Below are positions 46,274 through 57,892 of a stretch of DNA of 64,000 nt, piece by piece. Under the pieces are notes generated by a model that was not told where the DNA came from, ran no database searches, and worked only from the letters and a program-made list of their open reading frames with translations. Origin of the DNA: Diphasiastrum complanatum (lineage: Eukaryota > Streptophyta > Lycopodiopsida > Lycopodiales > Lycopodiaceae). Both the position numbers and the translations under genes were made by a program. The stretch is taken from NCBI GenBank assembly GCA_029204225.1, contig CM055102.1, positions 44,155,984 through 44,219,983 on the forward strand. The letters run 5' to 3'. The first letter of the stretch is position 1. Each line of letters begins with the position of its first letter.

Positions 46274-47491
46274 TGTTGTACAGCTACCTTTACAAGCTTT
46301 ACTTCGGGCGCCATCTGTGTCAGCTATGTCCCCGGCGCCAGCAGCGCCCCTGCTGCTCCCGGCGCCACTGTGACCAGAATCCAGCCGGCGCCAAGTTCCT
46401 ATGGCTGAAAATCTTTGATCGGTTCTAGGGGAGTCCAGAGAGCTCAGATCGATGTGCAATCACCTCACACGATCTAGGCATGATTAAAGGAAGCCTAGGG
46501 ATCAATAAAATCTAGAGAGAGAAAATGACTATCTAGAAAGAGAAAATCCTAAAGAGAGAAAAATGTGCTTTACCAGCTTGGGTAGAGTGCCTGGTATGAG
46601 GGGGGTGCCGAATCACACAAATACTATAGGGGCGTGCGGGTTGCGACTTAGGGCGAGCTCCAACCAAGTCTCAGCCTCCCTTGCTGGAATGTTGTCATGG
46701 CTCTCGCCTTGGCATGCTAGCGCCCCGGAGACTAGGGTCGGTCACACACTTGAAATGTAACCTTCTCAGATTTATCAATGAAGTGGGATTTTTCTCAAAC
46801 TGACTCTGATTACCTTTTGGGTTTCAGTGTTCAGTAAAAGCGCCAGTTGTAAGGCCGCTTTCAAAATTTTTAACTTGGCACATAGCTGAGGGTCGTATCC
46901 CAGGACGCCAGCGGTATGCCGTCGGGACCATTCGGTCCGTGGCGCCAGCGGTATGCTGTCGGGACCATTTGGTCTAGGAACTGGTTGTCTCCATATCTGT
47001 CGCGGCTTGTGGTTCTGAGTGTTCCTTGCATGAACGTGAATGGGTTAAGCTCTTGGGGAACGGGCTCTAACCTGTCGGCTGAGTTGGATGGCTTGCTTGG
47101 GTGGAAGTTACATGTTTATGGCTGTCCAGTCTGGCATAACGCCAGGTTGGCTTCCAGCGCTCGTGACGAAGCTTTCAGTTGGTTAAGTCTGATGTAAGTC
47201 AGACCGCTTGCTTGGAATGGATGTTACTCGTTTGTAACGAAGCTTCGAGTTGGTTAAGTTTGATGTATGTCGGGCGGCTTGCTTGGAGGGAAGTCACCCA
47301 CATCGGGACCCCCGATCTGGCATGGCGCCAGGTTGGATCTCAATGTTGGTTTTCGGAACTTCAAGTGGGTTAAGTCTGATTGTTGTTGGTGAGTTGGCTG
47401 CTTGTATATCAAGTGGGTTTGGGATGGCAAGAGTTGAAGGTTGGGAAGCTAAGTCGTGGTTCCCGGCTCCCTTTGGAATGCCTGCGCTACA
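46274..47491 (+). mobile_element. 5' LTR of the gypsy-derived element
   Basis: 1218 bp, from TGTTGTACAGC to GCCTGCGCTACA; same family as the solo LTR at 12370-13610. Many short frames across it match frames in the other LTR copies and are not genes. Confidence 0.93.
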
Positions 47492-47493
47492 TG

Positions 47494-47506
47494 TGGTATC
47501 AGAGCC
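47494..47506 (+). promoter_or_regulatory. Primer-binding site of the gypsy-derived element
   Basis: TGGTATCAGAGCC two bases (TG) after the LTR end, the same spacing as in the minus-strand gypsy element. Confidence 0.93.
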
Positions 47507-47580
47507 GACTGGCCGGTCAGCTATGCGGATCTCACGGAAATGGCCACGGTTTGGGGTTCATCAAGACAACTGTTGTGCAA

Positions 47581-47967
47581 GGTGCTACCCACAGTGTAAG
47601 CACGGGTGCGCCCACGGTCGGGGTGGTCGGCAGAACGGGGGACTTGATGAGTCAAGGTGCTGCCCTTGAGGTGTAAGCACGGTCAGTTCTCGTGGTTCGG
47701 GCCTGGCGCTGTCTGCACGTAGGACGGATGAGGCAAAGTGCTGCCTAGGTAGGTGAAAGCACGGTCTGTACCTTGTGGGGTGCGGGGCGACATATTCTAA
47801 CTGTACGGGTTAACCATTGATACAGAGATGCTGCTCGAATTCGGGTGTAAAGCACGGGTGGTTAGCTGCCGGTGCGGGATAGCTGCCGATCGTTTAGCTA
47901 TAAGGGCTATCGACCAAAAAGTGGTGGGGCGTGACTGAGGCAATGTGCTGCTTAATGGTGAAAGCAC
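47581..47967 (+). other. Leader with five iterated stem-loop modules
   Basis: Modules start near 47581, 47656, 47737, 47827 and 47944. Each begins (G)TGCT and ends 13-20 bases later with AGCAC, so each can fold into a short hairpin; most close with GTGTAAGCACGG or GTGAAAGCAC. Spacing grows from 75 to 117 bp. Function is unknown; genome packaging or translation control are possibilities by position only. Confidence 0.7.
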
Positions 47968-48774
47968 AGATAGTTGGAGGGGTGTCCTATGTGGGCTGAT
48001 TCCGTGATCGATTTGTATGGGCACGGCCAGGCAAAGGTCCGTTGGCAGGACCATCTCAAAGGGGGACCTTGTCTTTGTTACTTGTTAGTAAATCTGCCTG
48101 AGTGTCTTACTTGTATGTATTCGTGGTGAGTCTTAGTATTCGTGCTTTGCCTAGTTTGCATGATTGCTTGTGATACAAGGAGCTGATGGCTCGAGAAGGA
48201 ACCTTTTCTTTTGAAGGCTGATACCATCAAACAAAGAGGACTACAGAATCTGTGGGGCGGATTTGCAGTTCAAGTACTCGCACGTGAACTGCAACGAAAC
48301 GACTCAATGTTTGCAAAGGATGGATGGCTAGCCTGTTTCTTGGGTTAGTTTCATTTGCGACAACGCCCACCAGACGCAAGCAGGAAGTCAAAAGTTGGAA
48401 AGGGCAATTTCAGGGGAGATCTTCTATGGAGCAGTTGGTCTTCATTTTGGGACGGCCACCTTCGGAACTGAAACTCACTGAGCATGGGTGATATCCAGTA
48501 TCAGTTGGGTTTTTCCTCAAAGGGGAAAGACTAGGATCCTCTTCAGAGATTGGCAACAAGTTGGATCGAGCCATAATCCTAGCAGATGGGAAGCAAAGTG
48601 TTGGAAAGGCTTTGTGTCCGAAGAACTCTACTCTAAGTCCGATTAGCTGATTTTATAAGTGGAGGGAAACTATCACACACACCTCTCTCTTGGGGCAAAT
48701 TTTGAAAGAAAGTTGATCAAAATGGGGGCAAATTCAAGGTGACCTAGCCATACTCACACGAGGAGACTGGCGAA

Positions 48775-49316
48775 CGGTATGCTGTCGGGACCATTTGGTC
48801 CAGGAACTGGTTGTCTCCATATTTGTCGCGACTTGTGGTTCTGAGTGTTCCTTGCATGAACGTGAATGGGTTAAGCTCTTGGGGAATGGGCTCTAACCTG
48901 TCAGCTGAGTTGGATGGTTTGCTTGGGTGGAAGTTACTTGTTTATGGCTGTCCAGTCTGGCGTGGCGCCAGGTTGGCTTCCAGCGCTCGTAACAAAGCTT
49001 TCAGCTGGTTAAGTCTGATGTAAGTCAGACCGCTTGCTTGGAATGGATGTTACTCGTTTGTAACAAAGCTTCGTGTTGGTTAAGTTTGATGTATGTCGGG
49101 CGGCTTGCTTGGAGGGAAGTCACCCACATCAAGACCTCGGATCTGGCATGGCGCCAGGTTGGATCTCAATGTTGGTTTTCGGAACTTCAAGTGGGTTAAG
49201 TCTGATCGTTGTTGGCGAGTTGGCTGCTTGTATATCAAGTGGGTTTGGATGGCAAGAGTTGAAGGCTGGGAAGCTAAGTCGTGGTTCCCGGCTCCCTTTG
49301 AGATGCCTGCGTTACA
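48775..49316 (+). mobile_element. Truncated 3' LTR of the gypsy-derived element
   Basis: Starts at CGGTATGCTGTCGGGACC, inside the LTR, and ends GCCTGCGTTACA followed by the TSD. Confidence 0.9.
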
Positions 49317-49321
49317 CCGAG

Positions 49322-50477
49322 CCTAATAATTTTGGAAATCGGAACTGGGCAAAATGGCCTCTGCCCGGCCCCTTCTATTGCGTAATGGATTTTTGGACCC
49401 TTTTTAAACCAATCCTTAGCTGCCATGTGGCAGGTGCAAGCAGAATCAGCACTAAAACAATTTAAGACCAATCCAATGCTACCACGTGGCAAATGGCAGG
49501 CATAATCTGCACTAAATTTTCTTTTTAAAAAAAACAGGTGACTATTCTGCTTTTTAATGTGTTCAGAAATGGGGAGAATAGTCATGGGCAGAATAGTCAC
49601 AAAAAAATCCATTGCGTATTGCACACTGTCGTGGGAAGCACATAATAGAATCGATTGAGCAAGGCAGGGAGGAAGATAACTGTGGAGATGGCGCTGGATT
49701 TTGGAGGAGGGAAGAAGCGAGGAACGGTCTGGGGAGGGGAGAGAGGGAAGTGTACGGGGCGTTCGCAGAGGAGAGTATACTGTGGAGCCGTGCCTGCAGC
49801 AGAACAAGAGCTGCGGGCCCACCAGGGCTATTCCTATGGACAGGCCCCTGTCCTGTGTTTGCCATTTCACTTTTGTGGGCGAGAACATTGCAGGATGCTA
49901 CAACTGGCTCGCTATCCTTGCTCTAGTACTCGCCTGATTCCTTTTGCTGCTTGATTTGCATCGTATCCGTGATCTTGGATCTGTGATCTGCATTTTATGA
50001 TCTGTGCTTTGCTTCCGTGGGCGGGTGCCTTTCCGTCTCTTCTGTTTGTGGGGAATCGGGACGTGTGCTTTTGTCGGCAGTGGATTCAGTGGATGCTCTA
50101 GCTTGTCCTTTACTTTTGCTTCCCTCCAAAATGGGTCTCTCCTAGATGACTATCACTGCTCTTTTTCTTACTTTCTTTTTTTCTTACTTCCTTTTGTGTG
50201 TTTTCGGTATTTTCATGTTGGCAACGCAGAGCTGGTTCGAATGACGAATTTCCCAGCTCCAGCTTTTGGCTTTGTATTGTGGAAGAAGAAAACACCATTT
50301 CTTTTCTTTCAATCTTGTCAGCAACCCAATCTACGAGCAAAAATCTAGTATCGCATTAGTTTGAGTGGGGAATGAGAGCTTGAATGAGTTTAGAAGAAGG
50401 GAAAGATCAAACTTCTACCCTTTTTTCCGTGTATATATGTAGCTAATGTGATCTGCTCTGTTTCAGCCTGTGCGTTA
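49322..50477 (+). other. Promoter and 5' UTR region of the DeSI-type gene
   Basis: Contains a purine-rich stretch (49650-49760) and pyrimidine-rich segments further right, with no coding evidence. An acceptor-like CTCTGTTTCAG at 50456-50466 precedes the start-codon exon, so a 5' UTR exon with an intron probably lies between about 49.65 and 50.4 kb. The transcription start was not identified. Confidence 0.45.
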
Positions 50478-52021
50478 ATGGAAGACAGTGATAATGTGAA
50501 TGAGCTAAGGCTCATTAAATTGGCGCTTCCGAGGTAGGTCAGTGACTTTTTTTCTCGATCCTTGTTCACCTATTGTAGTTTTGTGTATTTACTCATCCTT
50601 TCCTTGAACATATTAGAATCAGCGATGACAAGTGTAGTCAAGAGGCTCTTAGCTGTTTAATGTCTGGGAGCACCAAAACAGGCAACAAAAGGTGGTTTGT
50701 GGTCAAAATTTTGTTTAGAACTAACAAAGCAATTTATATGTTTCAGATTCTGAAGCAAGTTTGCATGTTGCTTTGACTATTTTAGTGAGTTGCAGATTAA
50801 TAATGCGCTCCCAAAACGAAAACTTGTGCTCAAAGTTAACTATGCGGAGAATGGGGTCTAATTCCAATTGTGCTCACAATCTGGTGCCTGTATATTTGAA
50901 CGTCTATGATCTTACTCCTATGAATGGATACATTTACTGGTTCGGAATCGGAGTTTTCCATTCAGGAATAGAAGGTATAATTTCCATTCTATTCTGTTTT
51001 CATATGGTTTTATGGACTGTTTTCGTTTCACCCACCTGTTTTAAGCATGCTATTTGGTTTTATGTCTACTAAAAATTATGGCTTGTTGCTTTTCCCCTTG
51101 TTCTCATGCGGTATTTGCCTTGCTGATGTTTTCTTTGTTGTGAATTACTGAAAGCCTTCAGAGTAGGCTATTTTGTTTCAGTTTGCTTTCAAACGACCCA
51201 GATGATAATTGTCGTGACTGGCCCTGATTATACCATGACTTGATAACATGCTGTTGACTTTGTTTGGAAGTCTTGCTTCTGGATTGATCTCACCTGTGTG
51301 TTTACAATGTCCGCATGCATTAAGTTCCATGCCATCAAACAGAGGAGCTATTTATTATTCATAACTTTTGTCGAGTAAAGCTAAACCATACGCTGCATTA
51401 GGTTGATTTCTTTGTCGGGCTCCCTCTGTGGAGATTTTGAATTTTCTTAATCAGTAGAGAGACTGGACAGTTGTAAACAGAAATCTGTTTCAAGTGAGAG
51501 GTTGCCTCCGTTTATGCTTGTAGTGGGACTAGAGCTTCAACCACAAATGTATAAGTGAGCAATACTTTATGTACTAAAAGTTTTATTTGTTTCTGCCGCC
51601 ATCTGCTATACTTAGAAAGCTATGTTATTACAAGATATTTGAATCATTTTCTTTGTGTGGTGCAGCTCATGGAGTGGAGTATGGATTTGGAGCACATGAG
51701 TATTCAACAACTGGTGTTTTTGAAGTAGAACCTCGTAAATGTCCTGGCTTCACTTTTAGACGAGCTGTATTGCTGGGCACAACGGGACTGAATGCCCAAG
51801 AATTTCGAGAATTCATAGAGGATTTGGCTGGGAATTACAGCGGTGACTCATATGACTTGATGCTTAAGAACTGTAATCACTTCACAAATGAAGTAAGCAT
51901 GCGGCTTACACGACATGGAATTCCTCGGTGGGTTAACAGGCTTGCAAGATTAGGTTTGTGCTCTTTGGCAAGCTGCATTTTTTGCTATAGGCTGCGGGTG
52001 CAGTCAGTGATAAGATTTTGA
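50478..52021 (+). CDS. DeSI-like PPPDE-domain isopeptidase, three coding exons
   Basis: Predicted cysteine isopeptidase of the plant DeSI-like/PPPDE family (At4g17486 type), which removes SUMO or ubiquitin from proteins. My model is 50478-50533, 50796-50974 and 51666-52021 (591 bases, 196 aa). Both introns are GT-AG and the joins are in frame. The domain starts at YLNVYDLTPMNGYIYWFG; H74 in VFHSGIE and C148 in KNCNHFTNE are the predicted catalytic pair. Other family blocks are EYGFGAHEY, PGFTFRRAVLLGTT and IPRWVNRLARLG. The first exon adds 19 residues (MEDSDNVNELRLIKLALPR) with no family support; translation may instead start at Met22, Met35 or Met38. The C-terminal residues after NRLARLG (LCSLASCIFCYRL...) are Cys-rich as in relatives but not closely matched. 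It is the only clearly complete host gene on the plus strand. Confidence 0.87.
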
Positions 52022-52428
52022 AGACACCAGGGATTTGCTCGCCATTCCACTGCTAATGCTAGCACAGGATTGAACCCTGCAAAACAAAACAATCTTTATC
52101 TCAAAAAACTGAGGAAACTTCCTCCCAGGCAGCCTTTGCTCGCTGCGGTTTGGTGCCTCCCTTCTTTACGAATTATTTTGGTGCAAAATGTACAGGGAAA
52201 TATTAAAATAGACCACCTTGACAATGTTGTTGTTTCTTGGGCATATCATGAATATTCAAGTCTCTAATGTCCTGCCAAGACTGGAAGTTTTTTAATGTTC
52301 ATTTTTCTATGGCATTATTCACCTAAAGTTGTCAGATTTTTTTTTTTTAATTTTTTTGTTTGGGGGAGGGGGAGTCTCAGCCCGGGGGGCTCATTCCACC
52401 AAGGAAGGGTCTGTGACAAATGGTGGTA
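52022..52428 (+). other. 3' flanking region of the DeSI-type gene
   Basis: Probable 3' UTR followed by a T-rich run near 52336-52360 and a G-rich stretch. No coding sequence recognised. Confidence 0.4.
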
Positions 52429-52693
52429 GCCTGAAGCAAAAGCCTTTCCAATGGCGAAATGGCCCAGGGGAAGCTTTCTTCCACAATAGAATAGTTTTTA
52501 CATGTTTTTTGTATCATATATTTTGGCGGCAGCCTGACGCAAAAGCCTTCCAATGGCGCAATGGTTAAGGAGGCGAGGCTTTCTTCCACAGTAAATAGTT
52601 TTTACATGTTTTTTATCATATATTTTTCTTACATGCATCTTTCGGGTGACATGTTTTTTATCATATATTTTTCTTACATGCATCTTTCGGGTG
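52429..52693. repeat. Nested tandem duplications with a SINE-like box
   Basis: A unit of about 103 bp starting GCCTGAAGCAAAAGCC at 52429 repeats at 52532 (GCCTGACGCAAAAGCC). Within the second unit, ATGGCGCAATGGTTAAGG resembles a tRNA-type Pol III A box. Next to it a 45-bp unit starting ACATGTTTTTTATCATATAT at 52604 repeats at 52649. No B box was found, so a SINE call is tentative. Confidence 0.7.
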
Positions 52694-53879
52694 GAAGGTG
52701 CATATATGAAAAGGTGAATTTATTTACATGCACCTAGAATTTATATGAAAAAGAAAGCTCCATTTTTTTTCTTAAAATAAAGAAAATTGGTTTTGAGGCA
52801 TAGGTAGGGACTAAAAAAGGCCAAAAAAATATAAAAGTTTTTGGGAGGCCAAAAAAATTCTAACATGTCTTTATGCCAAGTATTTCCCACAAACCAGCAT
52901 TTCACCCTTTCAGCCCCTATTGTTGTTGGGCATGGACTCTCTACTGTGAAATGCCCTTGTCTTTATGCATTGGGCAAGAGCCGAAAAGGCTTGACATTGT
53001 AGGGATGTATTCCTCCACTACATCAAATCCTTGTTTTCTATTTGTTCATTGGACCACTCAATTCTTGGTAGGGACTAAAAAAGGTGTGATGCCCAACATT
53101 GTCGGGCTTTAACCCTTACAAAAAAGTAAAGCCTCATATTTTTCTTTGTGGTGCAATATCAAGGCAACTTTATTGATCACCCGAGTCACATTCAAAATCT
53201 ATCAGGTGGATTACTAATATTTTTGGTTGAATAATCCTTCAATTTGCTAGATGTTACACATTATAGAGTTCATGTAGAAAACTTGGGATACCCTTTTCAT
53301 TGCAAGAAAGGGCTATAGCGTCACTCCTTTCGCCATGTGATGCCAATCACCTTGCGCTTGGCTACACATGGCATAAGCACCTTATTAGATCAAGCCCTCC
53401 TATGGCATGAGGACCAGGGGAGTGGGTGGCTCTTTAGGACGAATGGCCCTCATGGGACTTAACTCTATGGGCAAGGACCTAAAATGCTTGATATTGTGTG
53501 GTTTTATCCCTTGTGTTAGGCAAATACTTACTACATCTAATTATAGTGTGGATCCATAGTCCATAGAACTATCCTTGCCCATAATATAGTTTATAACTCT
53601 CTAAGGTGTCAAATTATAAAAAGATGGGACGTCCATTCTAGTGGGTTGATTTGAGTATGAGAAATTTTTTGTCTTTGATGCAAACTCAAACATTGGCCGT
53701 TGCACATTTGACATCTTGGAGCTATGTGCTCGACGTCTAGGCTCGACTTACTACTCATATATATTTGTACATAAAGAATGTTAGTAAAAGTAACAATAAA
53801 ACAATAAAAAGAAGATGCACCAAAGATAAAGTTGTTGATATAACAAATATGAAGGTGTGATTGCTTTGAGAAGGAAAAT
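52694..53879. other. Non-coding AT-rich stretch
   Basis: Contains repeated phrases such as TAGGGACTAAAAAAGG (52806, 53069) but no gene. Confidence 0.4.
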
Positions 53880-55020
53880 GTTGAACTCAAAAAATGAAAA
53901 TCATTATATTGCCAAAATAAAGATAATGAAGTTGCACAAATGAAGATGTTAATGTTGCATAATGGAAGATGCTAAATAAGGCATCACATGTGAAAGAATT
54001 TAAATGGATACTATGATGCCAATGGAATGGAGACATTCGTGTTGTGAAAGTAAGGTGCTCATGTAAAGACAGAAAGACACTAGAAAAGGAATCACATGCT
54101 AAAAGCCTAAAAAGGGACAACATGATGCAACCATAGTGGGGACATTGGTATTGTGAAGAGAAGTAACCCTCAAAAGGCATCTCATACTTAGGTCCTTAAA
54201 AGGAATATTATGATGCTAATATTGCAAAAAGGGCAAATTTTGATGGCACAAAACAAGATGTGAAAGCCGTAAGAACATTGTGACTATGTTAATCAAACAT
54301 TGCCATTGAAATGCTATTATCAAAATTTTGAATAAACATGGAAGTCACAGATCATAGAAGCAAATTCAAGCAAGAGCTAACGTGTTATCAATCAACTGTT
54401 GATAATGAGGATCACATGCCTACCTAGACATTATTATAAGGATCAAAATACACACTTCTAGTAACAAATATTTAATCGATGTCAAGTCCCAAGTTTGCAA
54501 ATCTAGAATTACAAGCCCCAAACCATTTCATAACATGCAATTCTTAGTCCATACAAGTATCCCTAACCAAAATATTTTAGCCTATAACACTCATTGAGAA
54601 AACTCACAATTTATGAAAAGAAGCCACTAAAGATAAAGTTAAATTTCACAAACAAGAAAATGTGAATTGCTCTTGTAAGGAATTTTTTTGAAGTAAAAGA
54701 TGGAAGTAAATATGTTGCCAAAAAAGGATGATGAACCAAGGAAAACAGAATGATGAAGCCATGTAAACAAAGATGTTGATGTCAAATAAAGGACGATGTT
54801 GACAAGGGATAAAATGCTAAAGCTACCAAAGGGATGAGATGATGCCAACCAAATGGGGGTATTGATGTTGCAAAAGCAAAGGCGTTAATGTTCAGAAAAG
54901 GAATACCTAGAAAAGTCATATGATACTAAGGCCCTAAAAGGAGTATTATAATGCTATTAGATTATACATAATAATATCTAAAAATTGGCAAAATTTGATG
55001 GCACAAAGTAAGATGTGGAA
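53880..55020. repeat. Diverged duplication, offset about 735 bp
   Basis: TCCTTAAAAGGAATATTATGATGC near 54200 corresponds to CCCTAAAAGGAGTATTATAATGC near 54930 (each partly quoted). Preceding GATGCCAA...GGGG...TGTTG phrases and the following AAATTTGATGGCACAAA also match. Smaller internal iterations of GATGCCAA give it a satellite-like look. No coding capacity. Confidence 0.6.
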
Positions 55021-56678
55021 ATTGTAAATGCAAATAAAAAACACATGATATGTCAAAGGAGTTATATGTAGTCTATTGATTGAAAACTTCCCAATTTAGA
55101 CTAGGGTTTTGAGCCTATCCTACAATTTCTTTGTAATAAAGCAACTACGCTACTCATTGTTAAAAAATAAAATTTGGAATTGATTTTTATCATATATTGA
55201 AAATTAGTTTGAAACTTCCAAAAAGACTTGGAATACTAAATCGGACAAATTAAGATATTAATTCTCGAGTTGTAATGTTGAATATTAGACAACATGATTT
55301 TTTTTTGTTAATGATTGGTCAATTCCAAGTTTGCATAATGCCAATGTATCCATAATAAACATTGTGGAGTATAGAATTGATTTTCTAACAACTCTCCTTC
55401 TATGTCTACACCACATAGGCCCATCCCTCCATAAATAGCTAGTCCACGTTATACCCAAGTGATAAGTGAGAACTATTTCATATGAGTAGCATCCAACTAC
55501 AAAATGTCATTCACAAATTAAAGGTATATGCATTTTTGTTATTATATGAAATTTTTTGATATGACCTACTTTCCTCCTCTTTCCATTATAAGACAACAAT
55601 CACTTTCTCACTACAAACTAACTATTGAAAATATATCAAAATCTTTGAAAGCACATAAAGTTTTTCATCTAGTCATGTTTGCAATTTTGTAGAATTGTGT
55701 CAAGGACAACCTTAGGCAGCTTGAACTTTCTCAATAAAGACCATGAAGTGTTTCTACAAGCTTTAGGACAAAAAAAATTTATGTGAGAACTTGGTATAGG
55801 AGTGTTGGAGTAGACATAAGTGGAGGGTGCGAAAATAATGATGTTGATAGTCTATGAGATAAACTAACTATGGAAGTACTAGACTTAGGTTTGATAATGA
55901 AATCATAGCTCTCAATGATGGAGACCACAACAAGACATACAGAGCGGAGGACATATAATTGCTCAATTTAAATCAAAAGCAACTCTATATGTAGGAGTAC
56001 AAAAATATATCTTTACTTCATAAAATGTAAACACTTTTCCCAACAACAACATTGAGAAGAGAAAAAGACAAACTAGAAGAGTTAGAAAATATTCTACCCA
56101 CAGTTTGAAATCCATAGCATTAAGAAGTTGCATGCCAATAATATGGTTGTTGTGAATGATAAATACAAAAGTACAACACTGTTATAATAGGCTAAGGAAT
56201 CAATTGTAGTATTGACATGGAATAAGCATGATGGAAACAAGAGACATAAAATGCAATAAAAAGAGGATGCAAGTGGCAGTAGCAAAAGCCAAGCTCTCAA
56301 ATCCCCTCCCATTGGAAGTGTTACATCCCTAGCTGAGTAGGGTCATGTTGGGGTTGATTAAGTGTAAATTGCATAGCTTTTTAGTAAGTGACCTACGGTC
56401 AAGGGTTACACTTAGTATCGGGTATCCAGGTTTAAAATTATGCTGAATCCCATATACTAGACATGGACGTAACAATACTATTGATTACAATATCTCTTTA
56501 TTTTGGCCTTGGTTTTATGCTAGAAGTATACATATTAGTAATACATAGGAGTGGAATAAGGTGGTAGATGTTGTTAGGATTCCCTGCGATTTCATTCTTG
56601 GACCTATAAAGTCTACAAAAATGTTCAAGCTTTTACACCATTTGTAGAAATACTCAAGTTTTTACACAGTCTCAATTG
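55021..56678. other. Non-coding AT-rich stretch
   Basis: No gene, terminal repeat or RNA gene recognised. Confidence 0.4.
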
Positions 56679-56780
56679 AAATCTATTTTGACCCCGACAA
56701 TCAAATTCTATTTTGACTATGAGGATTAAATTCTATTTTGACCTTGAGGATCAAATTCTATTTTGATCCTCAAGAATTTC
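56679..56780. repeat. 25-bp tandem repeat, four copies
   Basis: The unit AAATTCTATTTTGACCTTGA plus GGATC is repeated with small changes; the fourth copy diverges at its end. Confidence 0.85.
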
Positions 56781-57550
<770 letters not shown>

Positions 57551-57719
57551 GTCTCTTAATTCCACATATTATTTTCGCACACATATTCAATCAGAGCAAA
57601 TACTGTTCTATTAGTACATAGATCATATATAGACCTGATTGAAGACACTGATATTAGTTTCATTTATTCAAACTTTCATCGTGTTCTCTGTGGAAGAATT
57701 ATTACTATTTTTCCTACAA

Positions 57720-57828
57720 TGGTATCAGAGCATACAGAATCAGAACTAATACAGTGGTATCAGAGCGAGATCAGTGCTGATACAGTGGTATCAAAACAAG
57801 TCAGAGTCGATACGGTGGTATCTTTGCA
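57720..57828 (+). promoter_or_regulatory. Primer-binding site with three further PBS-like repeats
   Basis: TGGTATCAGAGC at 57720, one base after the LTR end, is the expected site. TGGTATCAGAGC recurs at 57755, TGGTATCAAAAC at 57786 and TGGTATCTTTGC at 57816, spaced 30-35 bp. The flanks are also similar (GATACAGTGGTATC). Confidence 0.85.
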
Positions 57829-57892
57829 CCCCTCTCAGCATTCTTCAATACATCCATCAGAAGCCACATTTGGAGTGGTTCAGAAAATTAGA

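Larger units (their letters stand above)
46269..49321 (+). mobile_element. Non-coding gypsy-derived element with exact TSD and truncated 3' LTR
   Basis: The element runs 46274-49316, flanked by CCGAG at 46269-46273 and 49317-49321. It has a full LTR (46274-47491), primer-binding site, leader and about 0.8 kb of unknown sequence without gag or pol, then only the last 542 bp of the 3' LTR (48775-49316). The leader closely matches that of the minus-strand gypsy element at 23.3-23.7 kb. Because the outer ends and the TSD are intact, the internal deletion covering the start of the 3' LTR happened after insertion, or the copy was already rearranged when it integrated. Confidence 0.9.

Noticed and set aside
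49274-49954. Overlapping frames of 70-204 codons on both strands
   Set aside because: They span the LTR end and the 5' region of the DeSI gene, conflict with each other and show no conserved motif; treated as LTR and UTR/promoter.
51954-51990. Possible last intron of the DeSI gene (GTTTGTG...CTATAG)
   Set aside because: It would be about 37 bp, too short for a plant intron, and splicing would add only a few residues before a stop; read-through gives a plausible C-terminus.
57720-57828. Possible tRNA gene from repeated TGGTATCAGAGC
   Set aside because: No cloverleaf or anticodon arm; the motif follows LTR ends at several sites and is a primer-binding site.
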